Source of the DNA: Paenibacillus_G filicis
GTDB taxonomy: Bacteria > Bacillota > Bacilli > Paenibacillales > NBRC-103111
NCBI RefSeq assembly: GCF_038070315.1
Contig: NZ_JBBPCC010000008.1
Span: 62,001 to 126,000, forward strand
Reading direction: 5' to 3'
DNA: 64,000 nucleotides
How positions within the stretch are numbered: the stretch's first letter is position 1; every line of letters begins with the position of its first letter. Made by a program: the position numbers and the translations under genes. Under the pieces are notes generated by a model. That model ran no database searches, had not been told where the DNA came from, and saw nothing but the letters and a program-made list of their open reading frames with translations. This document shows positions 8,885-16,142 of the stretch, in pieces.

Positions 8885-9766
8885 ATGAGTTCCATTCTTA
8901 CCGTTATAGAAAAGCTAAAGTTGAACGTCTCGAATATAGAAGATGTTCCAGAGTCATTTAGTTCAGATGTATACAAACTTACTCTTGCTAGCGGAGAAAA
9001 CGTTTATGTAAAAATTCCATTTAACATAGATAAACTATTTCGTGAATTTCAGATACTTGAAACATTGAAAGGAGTAATTCCTGTTCCTAAGGTATTGGAC
9101 ATTTGGTACGGGGATGAAAGTAATACTGGAGCATTGCTTCTTTCAGCCATTCAAGGTATGCCTTGTACAGGAGACATGGATGAGAAACTCTCTTTTCAAA
9201 TTGGCGTGTATCTTGCTATGCTCCATGAGGTTAAAACTCCTGGGTATGGTTACCATGTAACCGATGGTTTTAAGTTACTTGACCAAAATAATTGGAGATT
9301 ACATATCAAAAGTAATTTTGAAAAGTGGAAAGAGCCATGCAAAGAGATTCTCGACTCAGAATTGTATGAAAGATGTATTCATCACTTTGATGGAGTTTTC
9401 GCTGCTTTACCGGATCCTGATGGACCATGTATTGTTCACATGGATTTTAGACCAGGTAATATAATGGTGAATGGTAACGAGGTTGCTGGCATTATTGATT
9501 TCGAGAGTGCGCGTGGTGGATCGTCGGAAATCGATTTTACAAAAGTCAATCGATATATTTGGGAAGACAATCCGAGAACAAAGTTACCGTTCATTGAAGG
9601 TTATCAATCGATTCGACCTATGTTGGCTCTGGAAAAAGTGCTGCCATTTTATGATTTTTACGATGCTTTCAACGCAGTTGTTTGGTGTAAAAACAGAGGA
9701 ATTGAAAAAAATCGAACGTTCCTTCAGGAAAATATTCTTATTTTAAGGAATTCGGTAGGTTACTGA
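8885..9766 (+). CDS. Aminoglycoside phosphotransferase (APH) family kinase
   Basis: 293-residue protein-kinase-like enzyme. The Brenner-type catalytic motif HMDFRPGN (residues 185-192, catalytic Asp187) and the magnesium-binding IDFE (Asp205) are present, and VYVKIP (about 40-45) holds the ATP-binding lysine. Such enzymes phosphorylate aminoglycosides, choline, homoserine or other small alcohols; which one cannot be told. Start ATG 8885 is chosen over 8873 because GAGGT lies 5 bases upstream. AT-richer than most neighbours, which may hint at transfer. Followed by a clean terminator. Confidence 0.85.
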   Translation: MSSILTVIEKLKLNVSNIEDVPESFSSDVYKLTLASGENVYVKIPFNIDKLFREFQILETLKGVIPVPKVLDIWYGDESNTGALLLSAIQGMPCTGDMDEKLSFQIGVYLAMLHEVKTPGYGYHVTDGFKLLDQNNWRLHIKSNFEKWKEPCKEILDSELYERCIHHFDGVFAALPDPDGPCIVHMDFRPGNIMVNGNEVAGIIDFESARGGSSEIDFTKVNRYIWEDNPRTKLPFIEGYQSIRPMLALEKVLPFYDFYDAFNAVVWCKNRGIEKNRTFLQENILILRNSVGY

Positions 9767-9793
9767 TTATAGTTGTTTAGATTGGATATGGTA

Positions 9794-9818
9794 GGCCATC
9801 CCACAAAGGATGGCCTTT
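9794..9818 (+). terminator. Terminator after the APH-type gene
   Basis: GGCCATCC CACAAA GGATGGCC followed by TTT. It is also the first half of repeat copy 2. Confidence 0.75.
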
Positions 9819-9865
9819 AAACTTGCCGCTACAGACAACGCCGGGGACTGTATCAGAGCTGCAAG
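9794..9865. repeat. Composite hairpin repeat, copy 2
   Basis: Terminator-like stem (9794-9815), then CTTGCCGCTAC ... AGCTGCAAG (9822-9865). It aligns with 8515-8562 through the shared GTATCA segment. The right arm is shorter by about four bases than in copy 1. Confidence 0.5.
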
Positions 9866-9904
9866 CTATTCTATACATTCTGATTAGGTAGGGAGGTAAT
9901 TACA

Positions 9905-10048
9905 ATGGGAATAATGTTTCGCCATATTGCCCGAGCTCTTATTATGGTTGATAATTATATATTAATCGCACGAATGAAGGGTGCTCATTAAGAGTTAATT
10001 CCTCAAATTGATTGCGAGGGCAACCCTATGTGGGTAAGTAATATGTAA
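9905..10048 (+). pseudogene. Nudix hydrolase remnant with internal deletion
   Basis: A good ribosome site (GGGAGG) precedes ATG 9905, which encodes MGIMFRHIARALIMVDNYIL and then IARMKGAH before a stop at 9989. This is the typical first strand pair of a Nudix hydrolase. The same frame resumes after the stop with ELIPQIDCEGNPMWVSNM and a second stop at 10046-10048, resembling the C-terminal tail of such enzymes. The whole Nudix box (GX5EX7REUXEEXGU) is missing. It is therefore a gene that lost its centre, about 100 codons, and is not functional. Confidence 0.65.
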
Positions 10049-10088
10049 GCTAGGTGGACTATTGAGCATAAGAAAGGAATCACTATCT

Positions 10089-10598
10089 ATGATCATCGCT
10101 GTCGATGTGTATTATGAGGAAAAGAAAGCGAAGTCAGTGGGGGTTATTTTTCACAACTGGGAAGATTCCAAGCCGCTCGAAGTCATAACGTGCGATACGG
10201 AAAACCCTCACGAATACGAACCGGGTTTTTTCTACAAACGAGAGCTTCCATGCATACAGGAACTGTTGAAGCTTACGGATATCAACCAGATACATACCCT
10301 AGTTGTGGATGGTTACGTGTACTTAAACAATGAGAGAAAGCCTGGACTCGGGCATTATGTGTATACCAATTTTTCGGGAAACATTCCAGTGATCGGTGTT
10401 GCCAAAAATGCCTTTCACGACAACGAAGCCGTTGTCCAAAAGATTTATCGAGGCCATAGCTCTAAGCCTTTATACATAACCTCCGTCGGCATGGAGCTAG
10501 CAGTCGCTGCCGGGCACATACAGAGGATGCATGGAGAATACCGATTTCCTCATCTGCTGAAATTGCTGGATAAGGAAACGAAGGAAGCCCGGCCATAA
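10089..10598 (+). CDS. nfi: Endonuclease V
   Basis: 169-residue deoxyinosine-3' endonuclease family protein, which nicks DNA or RNA next to inosine from deaminated adenine. Conserved elements are IAVDVYY (catalytic Asp6), the YEPGFFYKRELP segment (Glu52), the LVVDGYVYL segment (Asp74), KPGLGHYVY, and VIGVAKN (Lys106). It is shorter than E. coli Nfi (about 223 residues), lacking part of the N- and C-terminal helices. I start at ATG 10089, behind AGAAAGGAA. The SUKH/HEAT gene begins 18 bp downstream, so the two are probably co-transcribed. Confidence 0.82.
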   Translation: MIIAVDVYYEEKKAKSVGVIFHNWEDSKPLEVITCDTENPHEYEPGFFYKRELPCIQELLKLTDINQIHTLVVDGYVYLNNERKPGLGHYVYTNFSGNIPVIGVAKNAFHDNEAVVQKIYRGHSSKPLYITSVGMELAVAAGHIQRMHGEYRFPHLLKLLDKETKEARP

Positions 10599-10616
10599 TC
10601 AACAGGAGGGTTCAAG

Positions 10617-11948
10617 ATGTTATTTGGGAAGAAAGCAACGCAGCTTGATCGAATAAAAAACAAACTTGAAAAGGCCAAGCGCAAAGATACCGCTTTGCAG
10701 GTATTTGGAGCATCCTCACACCAATACAGGGTGAATGAAAAGCTTACAGCCAAAGAGCTTGCCGACTGGCAAGCCAAGCATCAGGTCACTCTTCCGGAGC
10801 CTTATGCGCTGTTTTTAACGAAAGTCGGTAATGGAGGTGCCGGGCCGTATTATGGAATTTACTCGATAGAAAAGGCAGCTTCCTATACCGATAGTCAGAC
10901 ACTCTCTGCCAATACCGTTCTGCACCCCGGAATGACAATAGAGGAATGGAACCATCTGATCGAGCCCATGATCCGCGATGAGGACATCTCTGATGAGGAA
11001 TACGAGGCTACCCGCAATAAAGTGTTGGGTGGTATGCTGTGCATGGGTACACAAGGCTGTGAATACGACATGTACCTCGTACTCGAAGGGAAACACAAGG
11101 GCAAAATCGTGTATACGTCAGATTTCCATCCCGATCATCCTTTCTTCTTTGTCTATGAAGAAAACTTTCTGGACTGGTATGAGCGCTGGCTGGATGAGAT
11201 TATTCTGGATTATGATATTGCATGGTTTGGCAGCAGAATGCCGGGCGATGAACAGGCGTTAATACAGGTTTATCAAAACGCCCCAGATGAAGCAATCCAA
11301 TCCAAAGCGCTCGATGGCATGTTCAAATTCAAGAAAATCTCGCAGCCAACCCTTGATTTTTTGAAAGACGTTGCTAATCAAGGACAAAAGAATCGCATTA
11401 CAACCATTCAGCTCATCTGTAAAACTTCTGTCCGTGCGGCGAGAGACTATCTTCTGGAGCTGCTCTGCTCGGATAGCGACGAGGATCTTTTACAAGCTTT
11501 AATGATGCTGAATGTTTACGGCAAATCTGTGAGTTTAGAGGCATTTATAGAAGTGATATTGCAAAGTTTGGACAGGATACATGATCTGGAAACGTTACGT
11601 TATGTGGGGTATGTGCTGGAATCTTCCGGCGCCATTACACTCCAAAACTTTGCTCCCTTCTTGTGCCACACCGACCCGAATATACAAGCCGCCGCCATCT
11701 ATGCCACACGCAGCTGTCATGACAAAGCGGAAGACTGGGAGATCATTGAGCGAATGCTAAAGGGTGGGGACAAGGAGGTTATGAAAAACTCTATTCTGTA
11801 TTGGGGCATTATCCCCCACGAGAAGTTATTGCCTTATTATAAGGCGGCATGGCCGGAATATAAGAGCAATCCTAATCTCAGGGAGAAATTTGTAGGTTGT
11901 TTGATACATTTAAATGTGCCGGATGATTATTTTGATCAACAGAATTGA
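10617..11948 (+). CDS. SMI1/KNR4 (SUKH) domain protein with HEAT-like repeats
   Basis: 443 residues. The N-terminal SUKH fold spans about 35-200: the motif LPEPYALFLTKVGNGGAGP, and later LVLEGKHKGKIVY. The C-terminal half (about 215-435) is a string of paired helices resembling HEAT repeats. SUKH proteins are commonly immunity factors against nuclease toxins or scaffolds; the helical repeats suggest protein binding. No toxin gene is adjacent. Strong ribosome site (CAGGAGGG). Downstream partner of endonuclease V in an apparent operon, which is unusual. No secretion signal. Confidence 0.8.
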   Translation: MLFGKKATQLDRIKNKLEKAKRKDTALQVFGASSHQYRVNEKLTAKELADWQAKHQVTLPEPYALFLTKVGNGGAGPYYGIYSIEKAASYTDSQTLSANTVLHPGMTIEEWNHLIEPMIRDEDISDEEYEATRNKVLGGMLCMGTQGCEYDMYLVLEGKHKGKIVYTSDFHPDHPFFFVYEENFLDWYERWLDEIILDYDIAWFGSRMPGDEQALIQVYQNAPDEAIQSKALDGMFKFKKISQPTLDFLKDVANQGQKNRITTIQLICKTSVRAARDYLLELLCSDSDEDLLQALMMLNVYGKSVSLEAFIEVILQSLDRIHDLETLRYVGYVLESSGAITLQNFAPFLCHTDPNIQAAAIYATRSCHDKAEDWEIIERMLKGGDKEVMKNSILYWGIIPHEKLLPYYKAAWPEYKSNPNLREKFVGCLIHLNVPDDYFDQQN

Positions 11949-12090
11949 ACTAGAAGCTTGAATTTCCGATCATGTGTCATGACCTCATGAATGATTGGCT
12001 TGAGAAGTATGCTTCAACGTTTGCCGAGTTTCAAGAACGACTGATCACGAGTGAAGCGGGGGCGAGTGAAGTGTTTCTGGCTCAAGCTCC

Positions 12091-13548
12091 CTAAGACGAC
12101 AGGCCGTCGGGGTCTTTCATCTGAGAAGAATCGGCATGTTGACGATCATGTATGAACCAAGCCAGCGCTACAATAAATAATGCGAGCATACATTCAATCC
12201 AAAAAACCGTTTGCAGACCGGCAACCATGCTCTGTGTCTTCTCATGCATCGCCGTGGGATCGAGCGAATGGTGAAGATAACGAGTGGTTCGAGATGACAT
12301 GATGCCGATGAATAAGGCGATGCCAATTCCCCCTGCCATTTGTTGCAGCGTATTGTAGATGGCTGTGCCATGAGGGACCAAGTGAAGCGGAAGCTGGTTC
12401 AGCCCTGTCGTCTGAGCCGGCATGACGACGAACGATATGCCTAAGAATAAGAGGATGTGATTGAACAGGACGGAGCCCCGTGTTGTATCACTGTCGATTC
12501 CGGCAAACAGCCACAACGAGATGGCGATCAAGAGCAGCCCCGGTATAATTACGAATCTCGGCCCGAATTTATCGAATAATTTCCCCGATACCGGCATCAT
12601 CATCCCGTTCAATAGACAACCTGGCATCAGAACTAAGCCTGTTGCGAACGCTGTCAACTGCATCACATCCTGCATATAGATCGGCAGCAATGTTGTGGTG
12701 GCGAATAGAATCATCATCAGAACTACGATCAATACCGCTACCAAAGAAAAAGTCCGATGCCGAAATACGGAAAGATCTATCAAAGGTTCCTTGATCTTCA
12801 GCTGCCGCCATACAAGCAAGAACAAGAAGAGGCAGCCTATAGCAATCAAACCGTAACCCTCAGGCTGAGTCCAGACATCTGTTCGGCTGAAGCCGTAGAT
12901 GACGCAACCGAAACCGATGGTTGACATCACAATAGATAAAACATCGACTCTCGGCCTAGTTAGTTCTGTCACATTCTTCAAGTACATGCATGCATAAATA
13001 ATCGCGAACAATGCGACAGGAATCACTAGATAGAACAGCCATCTCCAGTGCAAGGTATCGATGACCAGACCCGACAGAGCTGGCCCGATGACGGGAGCCA
13101 CCATAATAACCAGCCCCATGAGACCCATGGCTGCGCCCCGGCGTTCCGGAGGATAGAGGGCAAGAATCGTATTCATCATCAACGGGATCAATAAGCCTGT
13201 TCCGCAAGCCTGAACAACCCTGCCTATCAGCAAGACTTCGAATCCGGGGGAGCTCGCACACAAGCATGTACCGCCTAAAAATAACGCCATCGCAGACATA
13301 AACATCTGGCGAGTCGTGAACCATTGCTGCAGCAATGCAGTCACCGGCACCAATATGCCGATCACGAGCATATAAGCGGTGGATAACCATTGGATAGTCG
13401 AAGCAGCAACGTTGAATTCCCGCATCAATAGGGGATATGCATTGGTAAGTAAGTTTTCGCTAAGAAATGCGACAAATGCACCGATGAGTAAAGCGGCTAA
13501 CATCGCCCCTCTCTTCCATTCACTTGTGTCGTGAGCCTGCTCGTTCAT
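12091..13548 (-). CDS. MFS exporter, DHA2 (14-TM, EmrB/QacA) family
   Basis: 485-residue drug:proton antiporter. Membrane segments fill most of the length (about fourteen). Family signatures are WLSTAYMLVIG in TM2, the loop YPPERRGAAMGL, and the motif C-like GLVIMVAPVIGPALSGLV in TM5. It resembles LmrB-type lincomycin exporters, but the drug is not predictable. Strong ribosome site (GGGAGGTAGAAG) on the minus strand. The palindrome ATCGGC AAT GCCGAT (13572-13586) lies between start and promoter region, suggesting repressor control, although no regulator gene is adjacent. Confidence 0.9.
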   Translation of the reverse strand: MNEQAHDTSEWKRGAMLAALLIGAFVAFLSENLLTNAYPLLMREFNVAASTIQWLSTAYMLVIGILVPVTALLQQWFTTRQMFMSAMALFLGGTCLCASSPGFEVLLIGRVVQACGTGLLIPLMMNTILALYPPERRGAAMGLMGLVIMVAPVIGPALSGLVIDTLHWRWLFYLVIPVALFAIIYACMYLKNVTELTRPRVDVLSIVMSTIGFGCVIYGFSRTDVWTQPEGYGLIAIGCLFLFLLVWRQLKIKEPLIDLSVFRHRTFSLVAVLIVVLMMILFATTTLLPIYMQDVMQLTAFATGLVLMPGCLLNGMMMPVSGKLFDKFGPRFVIIPGLLLIAISLWLFAGIDSDTTRGSVLFNHILLFLGISFVVMPAQTTGLNQLPLHLVPHGTAIYNTLQQMAGGIGIALFIGIMSSRTTRYLHHSLDPTAMHEKTQSMVAGLQTVFWIECMLALFIVALAWFIHDRQHADSSQMKDPDGLSS

Positions 13549-13571
13549 CTTCTACCTCCCGAAAGTTCATG

Positions 13572-13586
13572 ATCGGCAATGCCGAT
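13572..13586. promoter_or_regulatory. Palindrome in the MFS gene leader, possible operator
   Basis: ATCGGC and GCCGAT flank AAT, 24 bp before the MFS start. A related CCGATT/AATCGG pair encloses 13582-13613, and a TTGACA (complement 13620-13625) lies further up. Confidence 0.45.
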
Positions 13587-13631
13587 TTATGGTAGTGCCT
13601 TAATAGTGAATCGGCCAGCCTGTCAAGCAAG

Positions 13632-13871
13632 TTATCCTACACCATCACTTTCCAGCAAGGAATAAAAATGATCCCGATCTTCATTATCGAATGTGCCAAG
13701 CGTCCGTACCTGGACAAATTCATGTCCACCATACATGTCTATTTCTTCGCCAGATGTATGGTAGAGCGCGATCATGTTGCCATCCTGATTCAACTCCATG
13801 TACCCGTAACATTTTGTCTCAGGCGTCTCACCGTAAAGGAGTATAAATCTGATTTTGACCACGCTGTGCAT
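13632..13871 (-). CDS. Hypothetical 79-aa protein
   Basis: Small protein starting MHSVVKIRFILLYGETPETK, rich in aromatic and acidic residues, with no membrane segment. The ATG has a near-perfect ribosome site (AGGAGGAGC) on the minus strand, so I regard it as real. It lies upstream of the MFS exporter in the same direction with an 83-bp gap holding a palindrome and a promoter-like TTGACA, so it probably has a separate promoter. Family not recognised. Confidence 0.65.
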   Translation of the reverse strand: MHSVVKIRFILLYGETPETKCYGYMELNQDGNMIALYHTSGEEIDMYGGHEFVQVRTLGTFDNEDRDHFYSLLESDGVG

Positions 13872-14293
13872 GCGGCTCCTCCTGTTCTGTCATTCATCAT
13901 GACCTTGAATTCGTTGCGTTCTGTCCTTGTGTGTAGATCGTTATCTCCTTATTGGCCTGAAGAAGATTTTACGTGAAATCGGATGAATTGGAAAAAGCGA
14001 TATCGCCCCTTATCCTCGGAAATTCATTCCTATCTGGAAAGCATAAGGGGGGATCCCCCGCTATGTCGCTCATTTGCACATTATCTCTTGACGGGATGGG
14101 ATTTGGGGATTATGATAACGTGCCGGTTAACTCAACGAAATAAATTCATAAAAAGGCCGACCTTTCGAAGTGCCTCGGCACCGAATCGTCAGCCTGACGT
14201 GCAGATGTATACCGATTACTATGTTCTGTCATACTCAGGCCGATCACGTCATAAGGAGCCTGAGCAAATGATCGCATCATAGCCTGGAGCATT
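13872..14293. other. Intergenic stretch without a supportable gene
   Basis: About 420 bp. Open frames exist on both strands (for example a GTG-started 56-codon plus frame from 13973 and a 99-codon plus frame from 13983), but none has a ribosome site or recognisable product. Frame quality changes along the stretch as in eroded coding DNA. A terminator-like hairpin for plus-strand transcription closes it at 14294-14322. Confidence 0.4.
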
Positions 14294-14322
14294 AGGCCGT
14301 CGACTCCCTCGACGGTCTTTTT
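14294..14322 (+). terminator. Hairpin with T-run
   Basis: GGCCGTCGA CTCCC TCGACGGTC followed by TTTTT. No intact plus-strand gene precedes it, so it probably belonged to a lost gene. Nearly the same stem occurs at 15938-15964. Confidence 0.65.
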
Positions 14323-14373
14323 GGACATACGTATAGAGCTTGGTCCGAAGTCCTTAAATGATAGGACTAGTAG

Positions 14374-15306
14374 GTGCAGCCATCGATGATCAGCGAGCTT
14401 CGCAATCTGGGATTCGATGTCCTGCAGACGAATATACTGCTCAGGAACAATAACAACTATAGCTTGAAAGACATAGTCAGAACAGTCCGAGATCTCGGTT
14501 ATCCGCTGAAGGATCTGAGTAGGATCGGAGGTCATGCGCAGGCCATCGGACCTGTCATGTATGAGCTTGGCTACACGATCAACGATACGGCCCTGATCAT
14601 GACCCTGATGAACACACCCAAGTCGGGCAGGCTTATCGTGTACTTGTACGAGGCGGGCTGGCGCAACCCGGCCGACATCGCGCAGGCGTCGATCTATGTG
14701 GGCATGCCTAGACTACAGCTCTTCCGGGAGATGCGCAAGGTGGCACTGACCGACCTGGGATTAAAAAACGTATGGACGCCTCCGGCGCTCGGCCGCGCGA
14801 TCGCGGACGGAACCGACTTGACCATGATCGAGCTTTCGCAGTCTGTCATTAAGGCCTACGAGATGAAAGGAGGTATAGTCCTGCGTATGGATATGTTCAC
14901 AGCGATCGAGGGAGTCAAGGACTATGCCATCGAAGGTCTGAGAAAAGAGACGGGCGGAGCTGCAGGGGATGTGCTCGGCATTCTGACCAGCATGGGAGAC
15001 AGCGTGGTCTTCATGGCGCTGCATGATGGAGGGCTGCATGAGAAGGAAGCCGCACGTATCATGAAGCAGAAGGGCTGGGACTGGATCGCGACCACGATCC
15101 AGCTCGAGCAAGCCGGATACAGCTCCGGCGAGATCTGGGATGCGCTGTGGGACATCTACCACAACGAGATGGGTCTCCTGATTCTGAACGCCATGTCCTT
15201 CGCCATGCCGCTCGCCGAGCTCGGTCTTGCTCCGCAGTTGTCGATGATCGAATCAGCGGCTAAGACGGCATTCACGAAGTCGATCACCTACGCCGTCATG
15301 CACTAA
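14374..15306 (+). CDS. Helical-repeat protein of unknown function
   Basis: 310 residues made of repeated helix pairs with a Gly-Tyr/Trp hinge: LRNLGFDVLQ, VRDLGYPLKDL, MYELGYTINDTALIM, LYEAGWRNPADIAQ, KQKGWDWIATTIQ, LEQAGYSSGEIWDAL. This resembles the '(Y/K)xAGYSAxEIAxAL' repeats of large Firmicute surface or unknown proteins. Start is GTG 14374 or ATG 14386; a stop codon directly precedes the GTG and the ribosome site is weak, so the 5' end may have been truncated. GC-rich codon use differs from the flanks. Ends with a terminator at 15343-15380. Function unknown. Confidence 0.7.
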   Translation: MQPSMISELRNLGFDVLQTNILLRNNNNYSLKDIVRTVRDLGYPLKDLSRIGGHAQAIGPVMYELGYTINDTALIMTLMNTPKSGRLIVYLYEAGWRNPADIAQASIYVGMPRLQLFREMRKVALTDLGLKNVWTPPALGRAIADGTDLTMIELSQSVIKAYEMKGGIVLRMDMFTAIEGVKDYAIEGLRKETGGAAGDVLGILTSMGDSVVFMALHDGGLHEKEAARIMKQKGWDWIATTIQLEQAGYSSGEIWDALWDIYHNEMGLLILNAMSFAMPLAELGLAPQLSMIESAAKTAFTKSITYAVMH

Positions 15307-15342
15307 GCGGATTCCTGATTCGAGATAAGGCTAGACAGCAAG

Positions 15343-15380
15343 AGGCCGTTCCGGCAGGGATATCCTGCGGAGCGGCCTTT
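15343..15380 (+). terminator. Terminator after the helical-repeat gene
   Basis: AGGCCGTTCC GGCAGG GATAT CCTGC GGAGCGGCCT TT: long stem with small bulges. A diverged version occurs at 18961-18995. Confidence 0.75.
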
Positions 15381-15581
15381 GTGTGTAAGTGGGTTATGGC
15401 GAATCTGACGAGATTCCCTGTTATTGTCGCCGTGCACGAGACTTCTGCTGCATGGATAAAGCATGGCTGCGCGGTTCAGCAGATGCTCCGTCAGTCTGTG
15501 CCGCTCGTTGTACAAGCTCTCCACGATCGCGGCGTATTAAAGTGACCCCTATATTTCCTAAACGTTGAAAGGAGAAAAAGC

Positions 15582-15845
15582 GTGAAACCCTTGTTAAAAA
15601 CGATCATTTTGCTTACATTAGGTCTTCTTTATATAGGATTAGGGGTTATATTAGTTGTGTTTGATGACCTTACCGGAGAACGTCACCAATGGTTGGACTA
15701 TGGTTTGATTGTTGGATTGTTATTCGTTCAAATCATATCGATTATTATACAAATAAAACGCGGTTATGGTTTTTTAATTCAAGTGATAGGGGCCGTATTA
15801 CTTTTCGCTATGTATATTGCTAATATCAGTCAGGACTCTATTTAA
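15582..15845 (+). CDS. Small membrane protein, 87 aa
   Basis: Three hydrophobic segments at about residues 5-28, 42-60 and 64-82 with a short charged loop DDLTGERHQW. GTG start with an excellent ribosome site (GAAAGGAGAAAAAG). No homologous family recognised. Stands alone, with a hairpin terminator 93 bp downstream. AT-rich compared with its neighbours. Confidence 0.75.
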   Translation: MKPLLKTIILLTLGLLYIGLGVILVVFDDLTGERHQWLDYGLIVGLLFVQIISIIIQIKRGYGFLIQVIGAVLLFAMYIANISQDSI

Positions 15846-15937
15846 TTTGTCTAGGGTGTTATGGTAACCCCTTGGCTAATCCGAAGATAGCCGTAGATTA
15901 AACTAACGTATAACGACAGTTGAATCACCAGCAAACC

Positions 15938-15964
15938 AGGCCGTCGACTCGCTCGACGGCCTTT
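15938..15964 (+). terminator. Terminator hairpin after the small membrane protein
   Basis: AGGCCGTCGA CTCGC TCGACGGCCT TT. Stem nearly identical to that at 14294-14322. Confidence 0.7.
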
Positions 15965-16142
15965 AGGGCTTACATGTAGAACTGTACCCAGTCTCTTGTA
16001 TGGCCTTCATTTAAATTTGACTAAAATTATAAGATTAATAGTTATTAACAAGGAATTCGTAGCTCATCTGTCGTACTGATGTAAATAAGTGGAAGGTTAA
16101 GTTATTGTAAATGAACTTCAACCAGGGGAAGGAGCGGGCGCT

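Noticed and set aside
11972..12094. 40-codon plus-strand frame overlapping the MFS gene end
   Set aside because: Ends in a sensible-looking helix but has no ribosome site and overlaps the convergent gene. Treated as chance or relic.
13973..14282. Plus-strand frames of 56 and 99 codons before the ownerless terminator
   Set aside because: No ribosome site, no recognisable family, and overlapping frames on both strands look equally plausible. Described only as an intergenic stretch.
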